Shown: in pieces, positions 46,845 to 54,550 of the stretch
Numbering within the stretch: the first letter of the stretch is position 1
How the letters are laid out: every line of letters starts with the position of its first letter
NCBI RefSeq assembly: GCF_021228295.1
Contig: NZ_JAJQPD010000005.1
Span: 292,105-356,104, forward strand
Reading direction: 5' to 3'
Length of the DNA: 64,000 nt
From: Agromyces humatus
GTDB lineage: Bacteria > Actinomycetota > Actinomycetes > Actinomycetales > Microbacteriaceae
Position numbers and translations under genes: made by a program
The notes under the pieces: model-generated
Databases searched by the model: none
What the model was told of the DNA's origin: nothing
The model's input: the letters and a program-made list of their open reading frames with translations, nothing else

Positions 46845-47969
46845 TCAGTGTTCGTGAGGCAGTACGGCGGTCGATGCGGCGGTCGAGAAGAACACGTGGC
46901 GCCCCGAACGCGAGGCGCGCACGCCGTCGGGCAGGTCGATGGGGCCCTGGCCGTGCCAGTCGGTCACGAGCCGGGCGACCTCGAGGGTCTGCGCGCGGGT
47001 GAGCGAGACGCCGAACTCGCTCGCCACGACGTGGCGGATGACACGCTGCCGAAGCGCGGCGGGATTCGCGCCGAGCGCCCCGACCGACACCGCGATACCC
47101 GCCTCGGCGGGCTCGCAGATCTCCTCGATGAACTCGTCGATCTGCTCGGCGAAGGCCGCGTCGTCTTCGCGCAGCTGGTCGGCCGTGCGCGCGAGCGCCT
47201 CGGCGATGCCCGGACCGAGTTCGGCCTCGAGCACCGGCAGTACTCGTTCGCGCACGCGCACGCGCGCGTACGAGGCGTCGGTGTTGTGCGGGTCGTCCCA
47301 TGGGTCGAGGCCGGCGTCGAGGCAGGCCTGCCGGGTGGAGGCGCGCCGCAGCGCGAGCAGCGGGCGGGCGTAGCGGCCGGAGCGGGCGGGCATGCCGGCG
47401 AGGCTGGCCGTGCCGGAACCCCGGGCGAGGCCGAGCAGCACGGTCTCGGCCTGGTCGTCGAGGGTGTGGCCGAGCAGCACGAGCGCGGCGCCCGTCTCGT
47501 CGGCGACGGCATCGAGCGCGCCGTAGCGCGCAGCGCGAGCGGATGCCTCGGGCCCGCCCTCGCCCAAGACCTCGACCCGCCGCACCACGACGGGATCGAG
47601 CCCGAGCTCGCGACCCTGGCGCGCGGCGTGCGCCGCGACATCCGCCGACCCTGCCTGCAACCCGTGGTCGACGATCACCGCACCCGCACGCCACCCCGCC
47701 CGCGGCGCCTCGAAGGCGGTCGCCGCGGCGAGCGCGAGCGAGTCGGCTCCGCCCGACAGCGCGACGAGCACGAGCGGCGCGGTCTGCGGGTCGAGGAGCG
47801 CGGAGCGCGTCTCGAGACCGACGGCACCGGGTCTCGAGACAGCTCCTGCGTCGTTTCCTCGACCCTCAGCAGGCAGCACAGTGCGCACCGCGCGACGCAC
47901 GTCGGCGATCGGCGGCGTCAGGCGCGGCCGTCGGGGGGTGGCGGCATCCGTGGGCTCGTCGGAAGGCAT
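46845..47969 (-). CDS. tilS: tRNA(Ile)-lysidine synthase with in-frame palindrome insertion
   Basis: 374 residues. Modifies C34 of the AUA-reading tRNA-Ile to lysidine. The PP-loop [14 protein letters not shown] and [21 protein letters not shown] are intact, as is [20 protein letters not shown]. Between the N-terminal helix ([11 protein letters not shown]) and the PP-loop, residues 36-61 are encoded by a 78-base palindromic element with no obvious counterpart in the family. The linker location suggests activity survives. ATG at 47969; an upstream TTG is less likely. Confidence 0.93.
   Translation of the reverse strand: MPSDEPTDAATPRRPRLTPPIADVRRAVRTVLPAEGRGNDAGAVSRPGAVGLETRSALLDPQTAPLVLVALSGGADSLALAAATAFEAPRAGWRAGAVIVDHGLQAGSADVAAHAARQGRELGLDPVVVRRVEVLGEGGPEASARAARYGALDAVADETGAALVLLGHTLDDQAETVLLGLARGSGTASLAGMPARSGRYARPLLALRRASTRQACLDAGLDPWDDPHNTDASYARVRVRERVLPVLEAELGPGIAEALARTADQLREDDAAFAEQIDEFIEEICEPAEAGIAVSVGALGANPAALRQRVIRHVVASEFGVSLTRAQTLEVARLVTDWHGQGPIDLPDGVRASRSGRHVFFSTAASTAVLPHEH
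47788..47865. repeat. TCGAGAC palindrome family, copy inside tilS
   Basis: 78 bases (26 codons) ending GGGTCGAGGAGCGCGG and TTTCCTCGACCC, with an 11-bp inner stem GTCTCGAGACC/GGTCTCGAGAC and a 10-base centre. Its length is a multiple of three and keeps the frame open. Confidence 0.85.
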
Positions 47970-48028
47970 CAAGTAACCTTATTCCGCGCGCCACGGGCGC
48001 CGAAGCTTCCAGACCTGAGGAGAACCAC

Positions 48029-48514
48029 ATGGGCGAGTACGCCGCCGTCATCGAGATCCCGAAGGGGAGCCGCAACAAGTACGAGGTCGACCACGAGACC
48101 GGTCGCGTCTTCCTCGACCGCGTGCTCTACACGTCGTTCTCCTACCCGACCGATTACGGGTTCTTCGAGAACACGCTCGGCGACGACGGCGACCCGCTCG
48201 ACGTGCTCGTGCTGCTCGACTACCCGCTGTTCCCCGGCGTCGGCGTGAAGGTGCGCCCGGTCGGCGTCTTCCACATGACCGACGACGGCGGCGGCGACGC
48301 CAAGGTCATCGGCGTGCCCGCGGGCGACCCGCGCTGGAACCACATCCAGGACGTGAACGACATCCCCGAGTTCACGCGCAAAGAGATCGAGCACTTCTTC
48401 GAGCACTACAAGGACCTCGAGCCCGGCAAGTGGGTCAAGACCGAGGGCTGGGCGAACGCTGCCGAGGCCGAGGGCCTCATCGCCAAGGCGATCGAGGCGT
48501 ACCCCGGTCACTGA
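48029..48514 (+). CDS. ppa: Inorganic pyrophosphatase (family I)
   Basis: 161 residues. Hydrolyses pyrophosphate from biosynthesis. Metal-site motif [27 protein letters not shown], and [12 protein letters not shown] all match family I. GAGGAG precedes the ATG by 6 bases. Divergent from tilS. Confidence 0.98.
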   Translation: MGEYAAVIEIPKGSRNKYEVDHETGRVFLDRVLYTSFSYPTDYGFFENTLGDDGDPLDVLVLLDYPLFPGVGVKVRPVGVFHMTDDGGGDAKVIGVPAGDPRWNHIQDVNDIPEFTRKEIEHFFEHYKDLEPGKWVKTEGWANAAEAEGLIAKAIEAYPGH

Positions 48515-48528
48515 GCCGGTCGCGGTTC

Positions 48529-48597
48529 ACAGGACGAAGGCCCATTCGCAGGACACTCGGGAGACGAGCTCGTCCTGTAGTTGGGCCTTTGTCCTGT
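48529..48597. terminator. Imperfect inverted repeat after ppa
   Basis: 26-base arms (48529-48554, 48572-48597) differ at five positions; each arm carries CAGGAC twice, with AAGGCCCA/TGGGCCTT in the middle. Probable ppa terminator, but unusually long and internally repeated. Confidence 0.6.
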
Positions 48598-48610
48598 AGA
48601 CACCGCGCGA

Positions 48611-48643
48611 GGACGGGGACGGGGTCGGGGTCGGGGTCGGCGG
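48611..48643 (+). other. G-quadruplex-forming repeat
   Basis: Four GGGG runs separated by AC or TC, followed by GGCGGG, form a tandem GGGGTC tract in the gap between ppa and the NlpC/P60 gene. Structure formation is predicted from sequence only. Confidence 0.55.
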
Positions 48644-48668
48644 GAGTGCGGGCTGGTCTCAGGGGCGC

Positions 48669-50006
48669 TCAGCCGGCGGGGCGGGCTGCAGCCGAGGGCG
48701 ATCCCCAGATGAAGTACTCGCGCACGGGAACCCCCTCACGCGGGGCCTCGAGGATGCGCCCGCCGCCGAGGTAGATCGCCACGTGGTAGTAGTCGCCGCC
48801 CGATCCCCAGAAGAGCAGGTCGCCTCGCTGGATGCTGCCGAGCGACACGGCGTTTCCGCGGCCGGCGAGCGTGAAGTACTGGTTCGTCGCCGAGTGGGTG
48901 CCGATGCCGATACCCGCCGAGGCATATGCCGCCTTGGTCAGGCCCGAGCAGTCCCACACGTTCGGGCCCGCACCGCCCAGGCGATAGCGTTCGCCGAGCT
49001 GCTGCCGCGCGAACCAGATGGCCGTCTCGACGGCGCTCGAGTTCGGTGGACCAGGGCCGGCCCGCGGCGGGGGTGCCGGTGCGGGCGCCGGTGCCGCCAC
49101 CGGCGCACCGCCACCCGAGCTCGGCGGCCCGGCTGCTTCAGCGGCGCGGGCCTCGGCGTCGGCACGAGCCCGCTCGTCGGCGAGCTCCTGCTCCTGCGCG
49201 CGACGCAGCGCCTCCTCGGCCGCGTCGCGGGCGAGGCCTTCGGCGCGAGCGCGCTCGAGGTCGGCGGTCGTGTCCTTGAGCGCCGCGAGCTGCGCGTAGA
49301 GCTCGGTCGAGCGCACCTCGGCGTCGGCGACCGCCGAGAGCGCGGCATCCGCTGCCGATCGGGCCTCGTCGGCCCGTTGCTCGGCGACGCCCGCAAGCCG
49401 CTCGCGCTGCGCGGCGGCCTCGGCCGCCTGCTCGCGCAGCGCGTCGGCCGCGTTCCGGTCGGCGAGCGCCTGCTCGTAGACGCCCTGCGACTGCTCGCCG
49501 AGCTTCGTCGCCATGCCGAGCTGGCGGAGCAGCCCGTCGGCCGCCGCGGCGTCGCCGCCGCCGCCGAACAGGAGCTCGGAGCTCAGATCCTGTCCGGCGG
49601 TTCGCGCGAGGTGCGCCGCCAGCAGGCCTGCCCGCATCTTCGAGATCTCGGCGACGGCGTCGGCCTCGTCGGCCTGCGCGCCGAGCGTTCGCTCGCGCTC
49701 GGCCGCGCGATCTCGGGCATCGATCGCCTGCCGCCACGCCTCGTCGGCCATCTGCGAGGTCTGCACCGCGGCATCGGCCGCGCGCTGCAGGCCGGCGAGC
49801 AACTCACCGAGACGGCCGATCTCGGCCTGCTTCGTCGATTCGTTGTGCTTGGCCTGCTCGATGTCGCTCCACGACGGGTAGTCGGGCTCGGCCGCGGCAG
49901 GCGCGCCGACGAGACCGACCGACGCGGTGACCGCGCCGACCGCCACCGTGGAGAACACCGTGACGGGCTTCACCCGCGAGATCGGCCGGGTGCGGTGCTC
50001 AGCCAA
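48669..50006 (-). CDS. Secreted NlpC/P60 (C40) peptidoglycan endopeptidase
   Basis: 445 residues: signal region (ending near AAAEPDYPSW), a long coiled coil (about 50-290), a Pro/Gly/Ala linker, and a C-terminal NlpC/P60 domain with catalytic Cys in VWDCSGLTKAAY and His in YYHVAIYLGGG. Build and order resemble RipA/CwlO-type cell-separation hydrolases, whose coiled coil restrains activity until FtsEX or another partner releases it. TTG start at 50006 overlaps the stop of the M23 gene upstream. Confidence 0.9.
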   Translation of the reverse strand: MAEHRTRPISRVKPVTVFSTVAVGAVTASVGLVGAPAAAEPDYPSWSDIEQAKHNESTKQAEIGRLGELLAGLQRAADAAVQTSQMADEAWRQAIDARDRAAERERTLGAQADEADAVAEISKMRAGLLAAHLARTAGQDLSSELLFGGGGDAAAADGLLRQLGMATKLGEQSQGVYEQALADRNAADALREQAAEAAAQRERLAGVAEQRADEARSAADAALSAVADAEVRSTELYAQLAALKDTTADLERARAEGLARDAAEEALRRAQEQELADERARADAEARAAEAAGPPSSGGGAPVAAPAPAPAPPPRAGPGPPNSSAVETAIWFARQQLGERYRLGGAGPNVWDCSGLTKAAYASAGIGIGTHSATNQYFTLAGRGNAVSLGSIQRGDLLFWGSGGDYYHVAIYLGGGRILEAPREGVPVREYFIWGSPSAAARPAG

Positions 50007-51327
50007 GGTAGACCCCGCGGGCGGACATGAACGGAACCGGGTTGATGCGGCTCCACCCGTCGTACACCTCGAAGTGCAGGTGGCAGCCGGTCGACGCTCC
50101 GGTCGTGCCGCTCGCGGCGATCTGCTGGCCGGCGTTCACCCACTGCCCGTAGCCGACGAACAGCCCGCCGGGGCGGATGTGCGCGTACCCGGTCGAGACG
50201 CCGCCGCCGTGGTCGATCTTGATGAAGTTGCCGTAGCTGCCCGACCATCCCGCGTAGGTCACGGTGCCGCTGTTGGCGGCGTAGATCGGGGCGTCGCACC
50301 CGGTGGCGAGGTCGGTGGCGTAGTGAAAGCTGTTCGAGCAGTACCCGCCACCGCAGATCACCTGTCGAGGTCCGTAGGAGCCTGAGATCCACCCATACGC
50401 CGGCTTCGACCAGCCCGAGCCCGCCACCACACCGGGCGACCCGTTCTTGATCGCCTCCTGACGGCGCCGCTCCTCCTCTTTGCGGCGGCGCTCCTCCTCT
50501 GCCTTGCGGATGCGCTCGCCCTCCTGATAGGCCGCGGCGGTCTTCGCCTCGGCATCCTTCAGGAACTTCAGCTGCTCGTCGAGTTCGATCTTCTTCGCCT
50601 CGGACTCGGCGAGCGCCGCCTCGGCCGCGGCCTGCGCCGCCTGCGCCACGGCGAGTGCCTCTTCGGCGGCCACGCGCAGCTTCTCTCGCTCGCCGCGAGC
50701 CACCTCGGCCTGGTCGCTGAGCGCCTGCGCCGAGTTGCCCTTCTCCTGCGCGGCCTCGTAGATGGCGCTCGTGCGCTCGACCATCTTGCTCATGTTGCCG
50801 AGCTTCGAGAGCAGCACGTCGGTGCCGGTCGAATCGCCCGCATCGAGGAACAGGTTGACGCCGAGATCGCTGCCGCCGGATCGGTAGAGCTGGGCGGCGA
50901 CCTGACCGGCGTTGCGTTCGGCCTCGGCGGCCTCGGCGGCGGATGCATCGGCCTCGGCCTGGATCGTCGCCGCCCGCTGCACCGCGTCGTCGTACTTCTG
51001 CTGCGCGACGAAGAGCTCTTCGGTGCGCCGCTGGGCCTCTGCCCGGGTCGCTTCGACGTTGGCCGCGAGTTCGGCGATGAGGGCCGTGATCTGCTTCACC
51101 GCTGCCGCCCCCGCGGCGGTGTCGCGCTTGGCCGCCTGCACCTCGTCCCATGTGGGGTAGTCGGCTGCGAACGCGGGTTGCGGGGTGACGACGATCTGCC
51201 CCGTCAGGGCGATGGCCAGTACCGCGAACCCGGCGATCAATCGACGCACGAACCGTCCACGTCGAACCGGCAGCCGAGGGCTCGTTCGGGTGCGGATGGT
51301 CGGCGTGCTGACTGCGGTGCGGTCCAT
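49999..51327 (-). CDS. Secreted M23 (LytM) peptidase with coiled coil
   Basis: 442 residues: Arg-rich cytoplasmic head, signal helix (about 27-55), coiled coil (about 60-280), a basic EEERRRKEEERRRQE run, then an M23 domain with zinc and active-site motifs HYATDLATG, GYAHIRPGG and HLHFEV. EnvC/RipA-like build; it may be an endopeptidase or an activator. Overlaps the NlpC/P60 gene, so both are likely produced together for septal wall cleavage. ATG at 51327 after GGGGAACC. Confidence 0.92.
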   Translation of the reverse strand: MDRTAVSTPTIRTRTSPRLPVRRGRFVRRLIAGFAVLAIALTGQIVVTPQPAFAADYPTWDEVQAAKRDTAAGAAAVKQITALIAELAANVEATRAEAQRRTEELFVAQQKYDDAVQRAATIQAEADASAAEAAEAERNAGQVAAQLYRSGGSDLGVNLFLDAGDSTGTDVLLSKLGNMSKMVERTSAIYEAAQEKGNSAQALSDQAEVARGEREKLRVAAEEALAVAQAAQAAAEAALAESEAKKIELDEQLKFLKDAEAKTAAAYQEGERIRKAEEERRRKEEERRRQEAIKNGSPGVVAGSGWSKPAYGWISGSYGPRQVICGGGYCSNSFHYATDLATGCDAPIYAANSGTVTYAGWSGSYGNFIKIDHGGGVSTGYAHIRPGGLFVGYGQWVNAGQQIAASGTTGASTGCHLHFEVYDGWSRINPVPFMSARGVYLG

Positions 51328-51442
51328 GGTTCCCCGTCCACGCGGGCGGCTCGACCCCCCGCTCCTCACTCTCGCTCGGGCATTCGCAGCCTTCACGATA
51401 GGTGCGCCGCGCATGGATTCCGGGCATTGTCGAGGGCGTGTG

Positions 51443-51476
51443 GCGGATGCCCCGTGGTCGGTGCCGGGGCATCCGC
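51443..51476. terminator. Hairpin upstream of tRNA-Glu
   Basis: 12-bp arms GCGGATGCCCCG/CGGGGCATCCGC with a 10-base loop, in the gap between the divergent M23 gene and the tRNA cluster. GGATGC/GCATCC stems are common in this genome; it may terminate leftover transcription. Confidence 0.45.
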
Positions 51477-51486
51477 TGCGCTCGTT

Positions 51487-51515
51487 TTGCCAACTCGGAA
51501 AATGTTCCGTATGCT
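51487..51515 (+). promoter_or_regulatory. Sigma-70-type promoter of the tRNA cluster
   Basis: TTGCCA at 51487-51492 and TATGCT at 51510-51515 are spaced 17 bases apart, 34 bases before tRNA-Glu. Confidence 0.7.
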
Positions 51516-51549
51516 TGGCTGTCGGCGGTCCTGCCCCGGCAAGACCTCC

Positions 51550-51622
51550 GGCCCCATCGTTTAGTGGCCTAGGACACCGCCCTTTCACGGCGGCAGCACG
51601 GGTTCGAATCCCGTTGGGGTCA
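51550..51622 (+). tRNA. tRNA-Glu (TTC)
   Basis: 73-base cloverleaf; acceptor GGCCCCA pairs with TGGGGTC, discriminator A, no encoded CCA. Anticodon stem CCGCC/GGCGG with loop CTTTCAC gives TTC. T-arm ACGGG-TTCGAAT-CCCGT is standard. Confidence 0.95.
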
Positions 51623-51668
51623 CTGCACGACATACAATTGAACAGCCCGGTGTTGCGAAACACCACGA

Positions 51669-51742
51669 GGCCCTGTAGCGCAGTTGGTTAGCGTGCCGCC
51701 CTGTCACGGCGGAGGTCGCGGGTTCAAGTCCCGTCAGGGTCG
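51669..51742 (+). tRNA. tRNA-Asp (GTC)
   Basis: 74-base cloverleaf; acceptor GGCCCTG/CAGGGTC, discriminator G. Anticodon loop CTGTCAC gives GTC. Follows tRNA-Glu by 46 bases; a short imperfect hairpin and T-run (about 51753-51785) follow it. Confidence 0.95.
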
Positions 51743-51752
51743 CTCAGGCGAC

Positions 51753-51786
51753 AAGCCCTTTCCCTTACGAGAGAAGGGGCTTTTCT
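51753..51786 (+). terminator. Hairpin and T-run after tRNA-Asp
   Basis: AAGCCC on the left pairs with GGGCTT on the right around an imperfect inner stem, followed by TTTTCTCCTT. Confidence 0.6.
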
Positions 51787-51812
51787 CCTTATTCGAGGCG
51801 ATTTCGTCTCGA

Positions 51813-51885
51813 GGCTCTGTAGCTCAGTTGGTAGAGCGTTCGACTGAAAATCGAAAGGTCACCGGATCGATGCCGGTCGGAGCCA
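51813..51885 (+). tRNA. tRNA-Phe (GAA), likely attachment site of the element
   Basis: 73-base cloverleaf; acceptor GGCTCTG/CGGAGCC, discriminator A; anticodon loop CTGAAAA gives GAA. The T-loop reads ATCGATG instead of the usual TTCGAnn, so position 54 is A. A tyrosine integrase gene begins (3' end) 38 bases downstream and points at it, so the tRNA 3' half is the probable attB. Confidence 0.93.
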
Positions 51886-51890
51886 CAGTC

Positions 51891-51916
51891 AAAACCCCCG
51901 GGTAACCGGGGGTTTT
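51891..51916 (+). terminator. tRNA-Phe terminator
   Basis: 11-bp perfect stem AAAACCCCCGG/CCGGGGGTTTT with a GTAA loop. Confidence 0.85.
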
Positions 51917-51922
51917 CTCGTG

Positions 51923-53152
51923 TCAGCGGGAGATTCCGCCGGGTCGCCGCTGCGGCTGTGCCATTAATGTGCCATTAAGGTCGGCGGGGCTCCGCTCTTT
52001 GGTTCGCTGGGCTGGTTCGCGGCCGCCGCTCTTGAGCGCGTCGTTGAGGGCCGCGCCGGTACGGAGCGCGACGCCCTCGCGGGCGCGTGAGTAGCGCTCG
52101 GTGACCTGCAGGCTCGAGTGGCCCAGGGTCGCCTGCACGTCGGGCGCGCTGGCGCCGGCGTCGAACAGGATGGTCGCGAACGTGTGCCGCAGGTCGTGGA
52201 TGCGCAGGTCGGGCCGGCCGATCGCTTCGCGAAGCGTCTCCCAGTCGGCTCCTCGTCGCGCGTTGTGGTTGGTGAGCCGTCCTCCGTCGGGTCCGGCGAA
52301 CAGCAGGTCGCTCGACTGCTTGCCCCTCGCGGCGGCCTCAGCGTATGGACGCAGCGCGTCGATCAGTGGCACGTCGCGGGACTTGTGGCTCTTGGGCGAC
52401 TGCTCGATCAGCTCGCCGCGCTGGCCGGGACTCAGCGACCGGCTGACGCGGATGATGCCGCGCTCGAAGTCGACGTCGCCGACGCGCAGCGCGGTCGCCT
52501 CCCCCGCCCGCATGCCGGTGTAGACGAGGGCCGCGAGGTAGCCGCGGTAGGCGCCTTCGGGAACGAGCTCGAGCAGGGCACGAATCTGGTCGAGGGTGAG
52601 CGCACGCGAGACTGGCGAGATGGACTCGCGCATGCTCGGCCGCTTGACCTCGCGGGCCGGGTTGTAGTCGATGAACCGGGAACGGCGTGCGCCGTCGAGC
52701 AGGCGTGAGAGCACCGCGAGCGCGTCGTTCTTGGCGGATGGCCCGCCCGACCACGCGACCATCGCCGACTCGATCATCGGCGAGGTGATGTCTTCGAGCC
52801 GGTGTCGGCCGAGGCTCGGCTTGACGCGGAGCCGCCAGGCCACGCCGTAGCTGCGCGCGGTTGCCGGGCGGATGGATGATGCGATCGCCGGCCAGTACTT
52901 CTCGTGCCACTGCTCGAGGGTCATCGAGCCGTTCGGGTTGCGGCCGGCGACCAGTTTCGCGAGTTCGCGCTTGGCTTCGGCGAGCGTCAGGAACGTGCGG
53001 GACCGCTCGGCCGCGCCACCCTCGACGCTCGGGCCGACGACGCGGATCTGGTACCGCTGCCGGTCGGCGCGCCAGCGGATGCCCTCCGGGAGCGGGCGGC
53101 CCGTTCTCGGATCGACCCTCGTCGGGGTATCCCGGTTCGGCCGACCTGCCAT
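51923..53152 (-). CDS. Tyrosine recombinase (integrase)
   Basis: 409 residues. Integrates and, with the small HTH protein, excises the element. An AP2-like/arm-binding N-terminus (RYQIRVVGPS), a SAM-like core-binding domain (about 75-165), and a catalytic domain with all key residues: R215 in TGMRAGEA, H319 and R322 in HDLRHTF, H345 in LGHSS, Y354 in ERYSRA. Its C-terminus has an extra tail of 45 residues. It points toward tRNA-Phe. Starts at the ATG sharing one base with the upstream stop (TGATG). Confidence 0.95.
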   Translation of the reverse strand: MAGRPNRDTPTRVDPRTGRPLPEGIRWRADRQRYQIRVVGPSVEGGAAERSRTFLTLAEAKRELAKLVAGRNPNGSMTLEQWHEKYWPAIASSIRPATARSYGVAWRLRVKPSLGRHRLEDITSPMIESAMVAWSGGPSAKNDALAVLSRLLDGARRSRFIDYNPAREVKRPSMRESISPVSRALTLDQIRALLELVPEGAYRGYLAALVYTGMRAGEATALRVGDVDFERGIIRVSRSLSPGQRGELIEQSPKSHKSRDVPLIDALRPYAEAAARGKQSSDLLFAGPDGGRLTNHNARRGADWETLREAIGRPDLRIHDLRHTFATILFDAGASAPDVQATLGHSSLQVTERYSRAREGVALRTGAALNDALKSGGREPAQRTKERSPADLNGTLMAQPQRRPGGISR

Positions 53153-53349
53153 CAGTGTTCCGTTCCACCCCGCGCGAGCAGGTCGTCGATCGTGTCGGCA
53201 CTCCAGAGCAGGTGCTTGCCCATGTGCGCGTCGGGCTCGGGGATCAGCCCGTCGTGACGAAGCTTGTCGAACGTCGAGACCGGAACGCGGCACCGCGCGG
53301 CCGCCTCGACGCGACTCAGGTACTCGACCCTCAGCGCGGCGTCGACCAT
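53152..53349 (-). CDS. Excisionase-like HTH protein
   Basis: 65 residues of MerR/excisionase type: VEYLSRVEAAARCRVPVSTFDKLRHDGLIPEPDAHMGKHLLWSADTIDDLL. It should bind DNA near the attachment site and direct integrase toward excision. Coupled to the integrase by a one-base overlap. GAAGGGG precedes the ATG. Confidence 0.85.
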   Translation of the reverse strand: MVDAALRVEYLSRVEAAARCRVPVSTFDKLRHDGLIPEPDAHMGKHLLWSADTIDDLLARGGTEH

Positions 53350-53416
53350 GATGCACCCCTTCGGCTATTTCGCCGCTGTGCTGGCATCTGGTGCACGCCG
53401 GCACAAGCACGGCTAT

Positions 53417-53431
53417 TTGCAAGTACCTGAG
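53417..53431. promoter_or_regulatory. 15-bp element operator, copy 1
   Basis: TTGCAAGTACCTGAG, between the divergent xis and 53490 genes. The inner CAAGTACCTG is nearly palindromic (8 of 10). Confidence 0.55.
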
Positions 53432-53453
53432 ATTACCACGGCTTCACGTATTT

Positions 53454-53468
53454 CGGCAAGTATCTGAG
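53454..53468. promoter_or_regulatory. 15-bp element operator, copy 2
   Basis: CGGCAAGTATCTGAG, 37 bases after copy 1 and just ahead of a TAGACT -10-like hexamer (53478-53483); the 53490 gene then starts about 6 bases later, so its message may be leaderless. Confidence 0.55.
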
Positions 53469-53489
53469 TTGAGTGGCTAGACTCGTCGC

Positions 53490-54203
53490 ATGCGACCACC
53501 CGATGCTCCCCCTTGGGCGAACCAGTCGCAGGACGGCCTGCTCGTCCAGGCCGACCTGCCCGAAGGCTGGTACTTGCCGAACCGTTTCCCCGGCGAGCGG
53601 AGCGATGACCCGAGCGCAGAGATCGACGGGCTGCTCGGCTACAACGACTGGGTCAACACCGAGGAGCAAGCACAGTGGCAGCAGGCGTCTGAAGAGAACG
53701 AGACGATCGACGGCCGCTGGCGATATATCGAGCACACCGCGACGCACACGCGAGTGATGATCCGGCTGCAGCGTCAGGCGTTCGCTGTGCCCGAAGAAGT
53801 TCGGATCACTGGCGTGATCTACCTCCCGTGGCGCCCAGGCGACCCGATCACGAGCCAGCTTCTGCGCGAGCTGCCGACCGCTCGCATGGAGGCGGCGATC
53901 AACAAGCGGTTGTTCGCGATGAAGCGGACCGAGACGATCACGGGCGGCAAGATCGTGCTGCCGTCGGGGCGGACGGTCAGCGAGCGAGAGCTGCTCAAGC
54001 CGCTGGGCGATCCGAAGAAGGTGCCGGACTTCTACGAGATGGTCGCGCTGCAGCACGGCCGGCTCACGCAGCAGGGTAACGCGAATCCGAGCGCGACGAT
54101 GGCGGAGCTCAACGGAGTCGCGCTGTCCACTGCGCAGGGGTGGGTCACGAAGGCTCGGGATCGCGGGTTGCTGCCGCCTGGACGGCGGGGACGGGCGGGG
54201 TAG
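53490..54203 (+). CDS. Element-borne protein of unknown function with C-terminal HTH-like end
   Basis: 237 residues. The N-terminus (WYLPNRFPGERSDDPSAEID) and middle are unfamiliar; the C-terminus SATMAELNGVALSTAQGWVTKARDRGLLPPG looks like the DNA-binding end common in actinobacterial mobile-element proteins. It faces the integration module across a shared promoter region with two operator copies, so it may be the element's regulator or an early gene. Start ATG at 53490. Confidence 0.68.
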   Translation: MRPPDAPPWANQSQDGLLVQADLPEGWYLPNRFPGERSDDPSAEIDGLLGYNDWVNTEEQAQWQQASEENETIDGRWRYIEHTATHTRVMIRLQRQAFAVPEEVRITGVIYLPWRPGDPITSQLLRELPTARMEAAINKRLFAMKRTETITGGKIVLPSGRTVSERELLKPLGDPKKVPDFYEMVALQHGRLTQQGNANPSATMAELNGVALSTAQGWVTKARDRGLLPPGRRGRAG

Positions 54204-54550
54204 AAGCCTATGCGTCCGAGCGAGTCACTACATTGGCGTCGCGACCGCGGGGGACCGTATCTAACGCAATCCGGAAGCCGTAGCAGCTCTGGGTTGGCGG
54301 TGAGGGAACCGCCGACAAGCTTCGAGCAAGGATGCCGACGCCAGCCACCGCTGCTGAGACTTCCGCCCCGGGCTGGCAGGCAGCGCATGCGGGGCAGGCC
54401 AGCGCGCCGCGCGATGCCTGAGCCCCACGCCATCGCGGGCCGCGCGAGCGTGGCCTGGCAAGGCTGATAGTTTCATCCTTGGACGGGCCTTTGGCGTGTG
54501 GACGCCACTGTCGTAGCGGAATCGATGGCCTCATAGCCAAGGAGCTCGGG
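54204..54550. other. 347-bp intergenic region before the ABC-3C genes
   Basis: No convincing gene. It holds a weak hairpin at GGTTGGCGGT-GAGGGA-ACCGCCGACA (54292-54318) that could end the upstream transcript, and the promoter region of the next operon. Base composition falls from here rightward. Confidence 0.45.
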
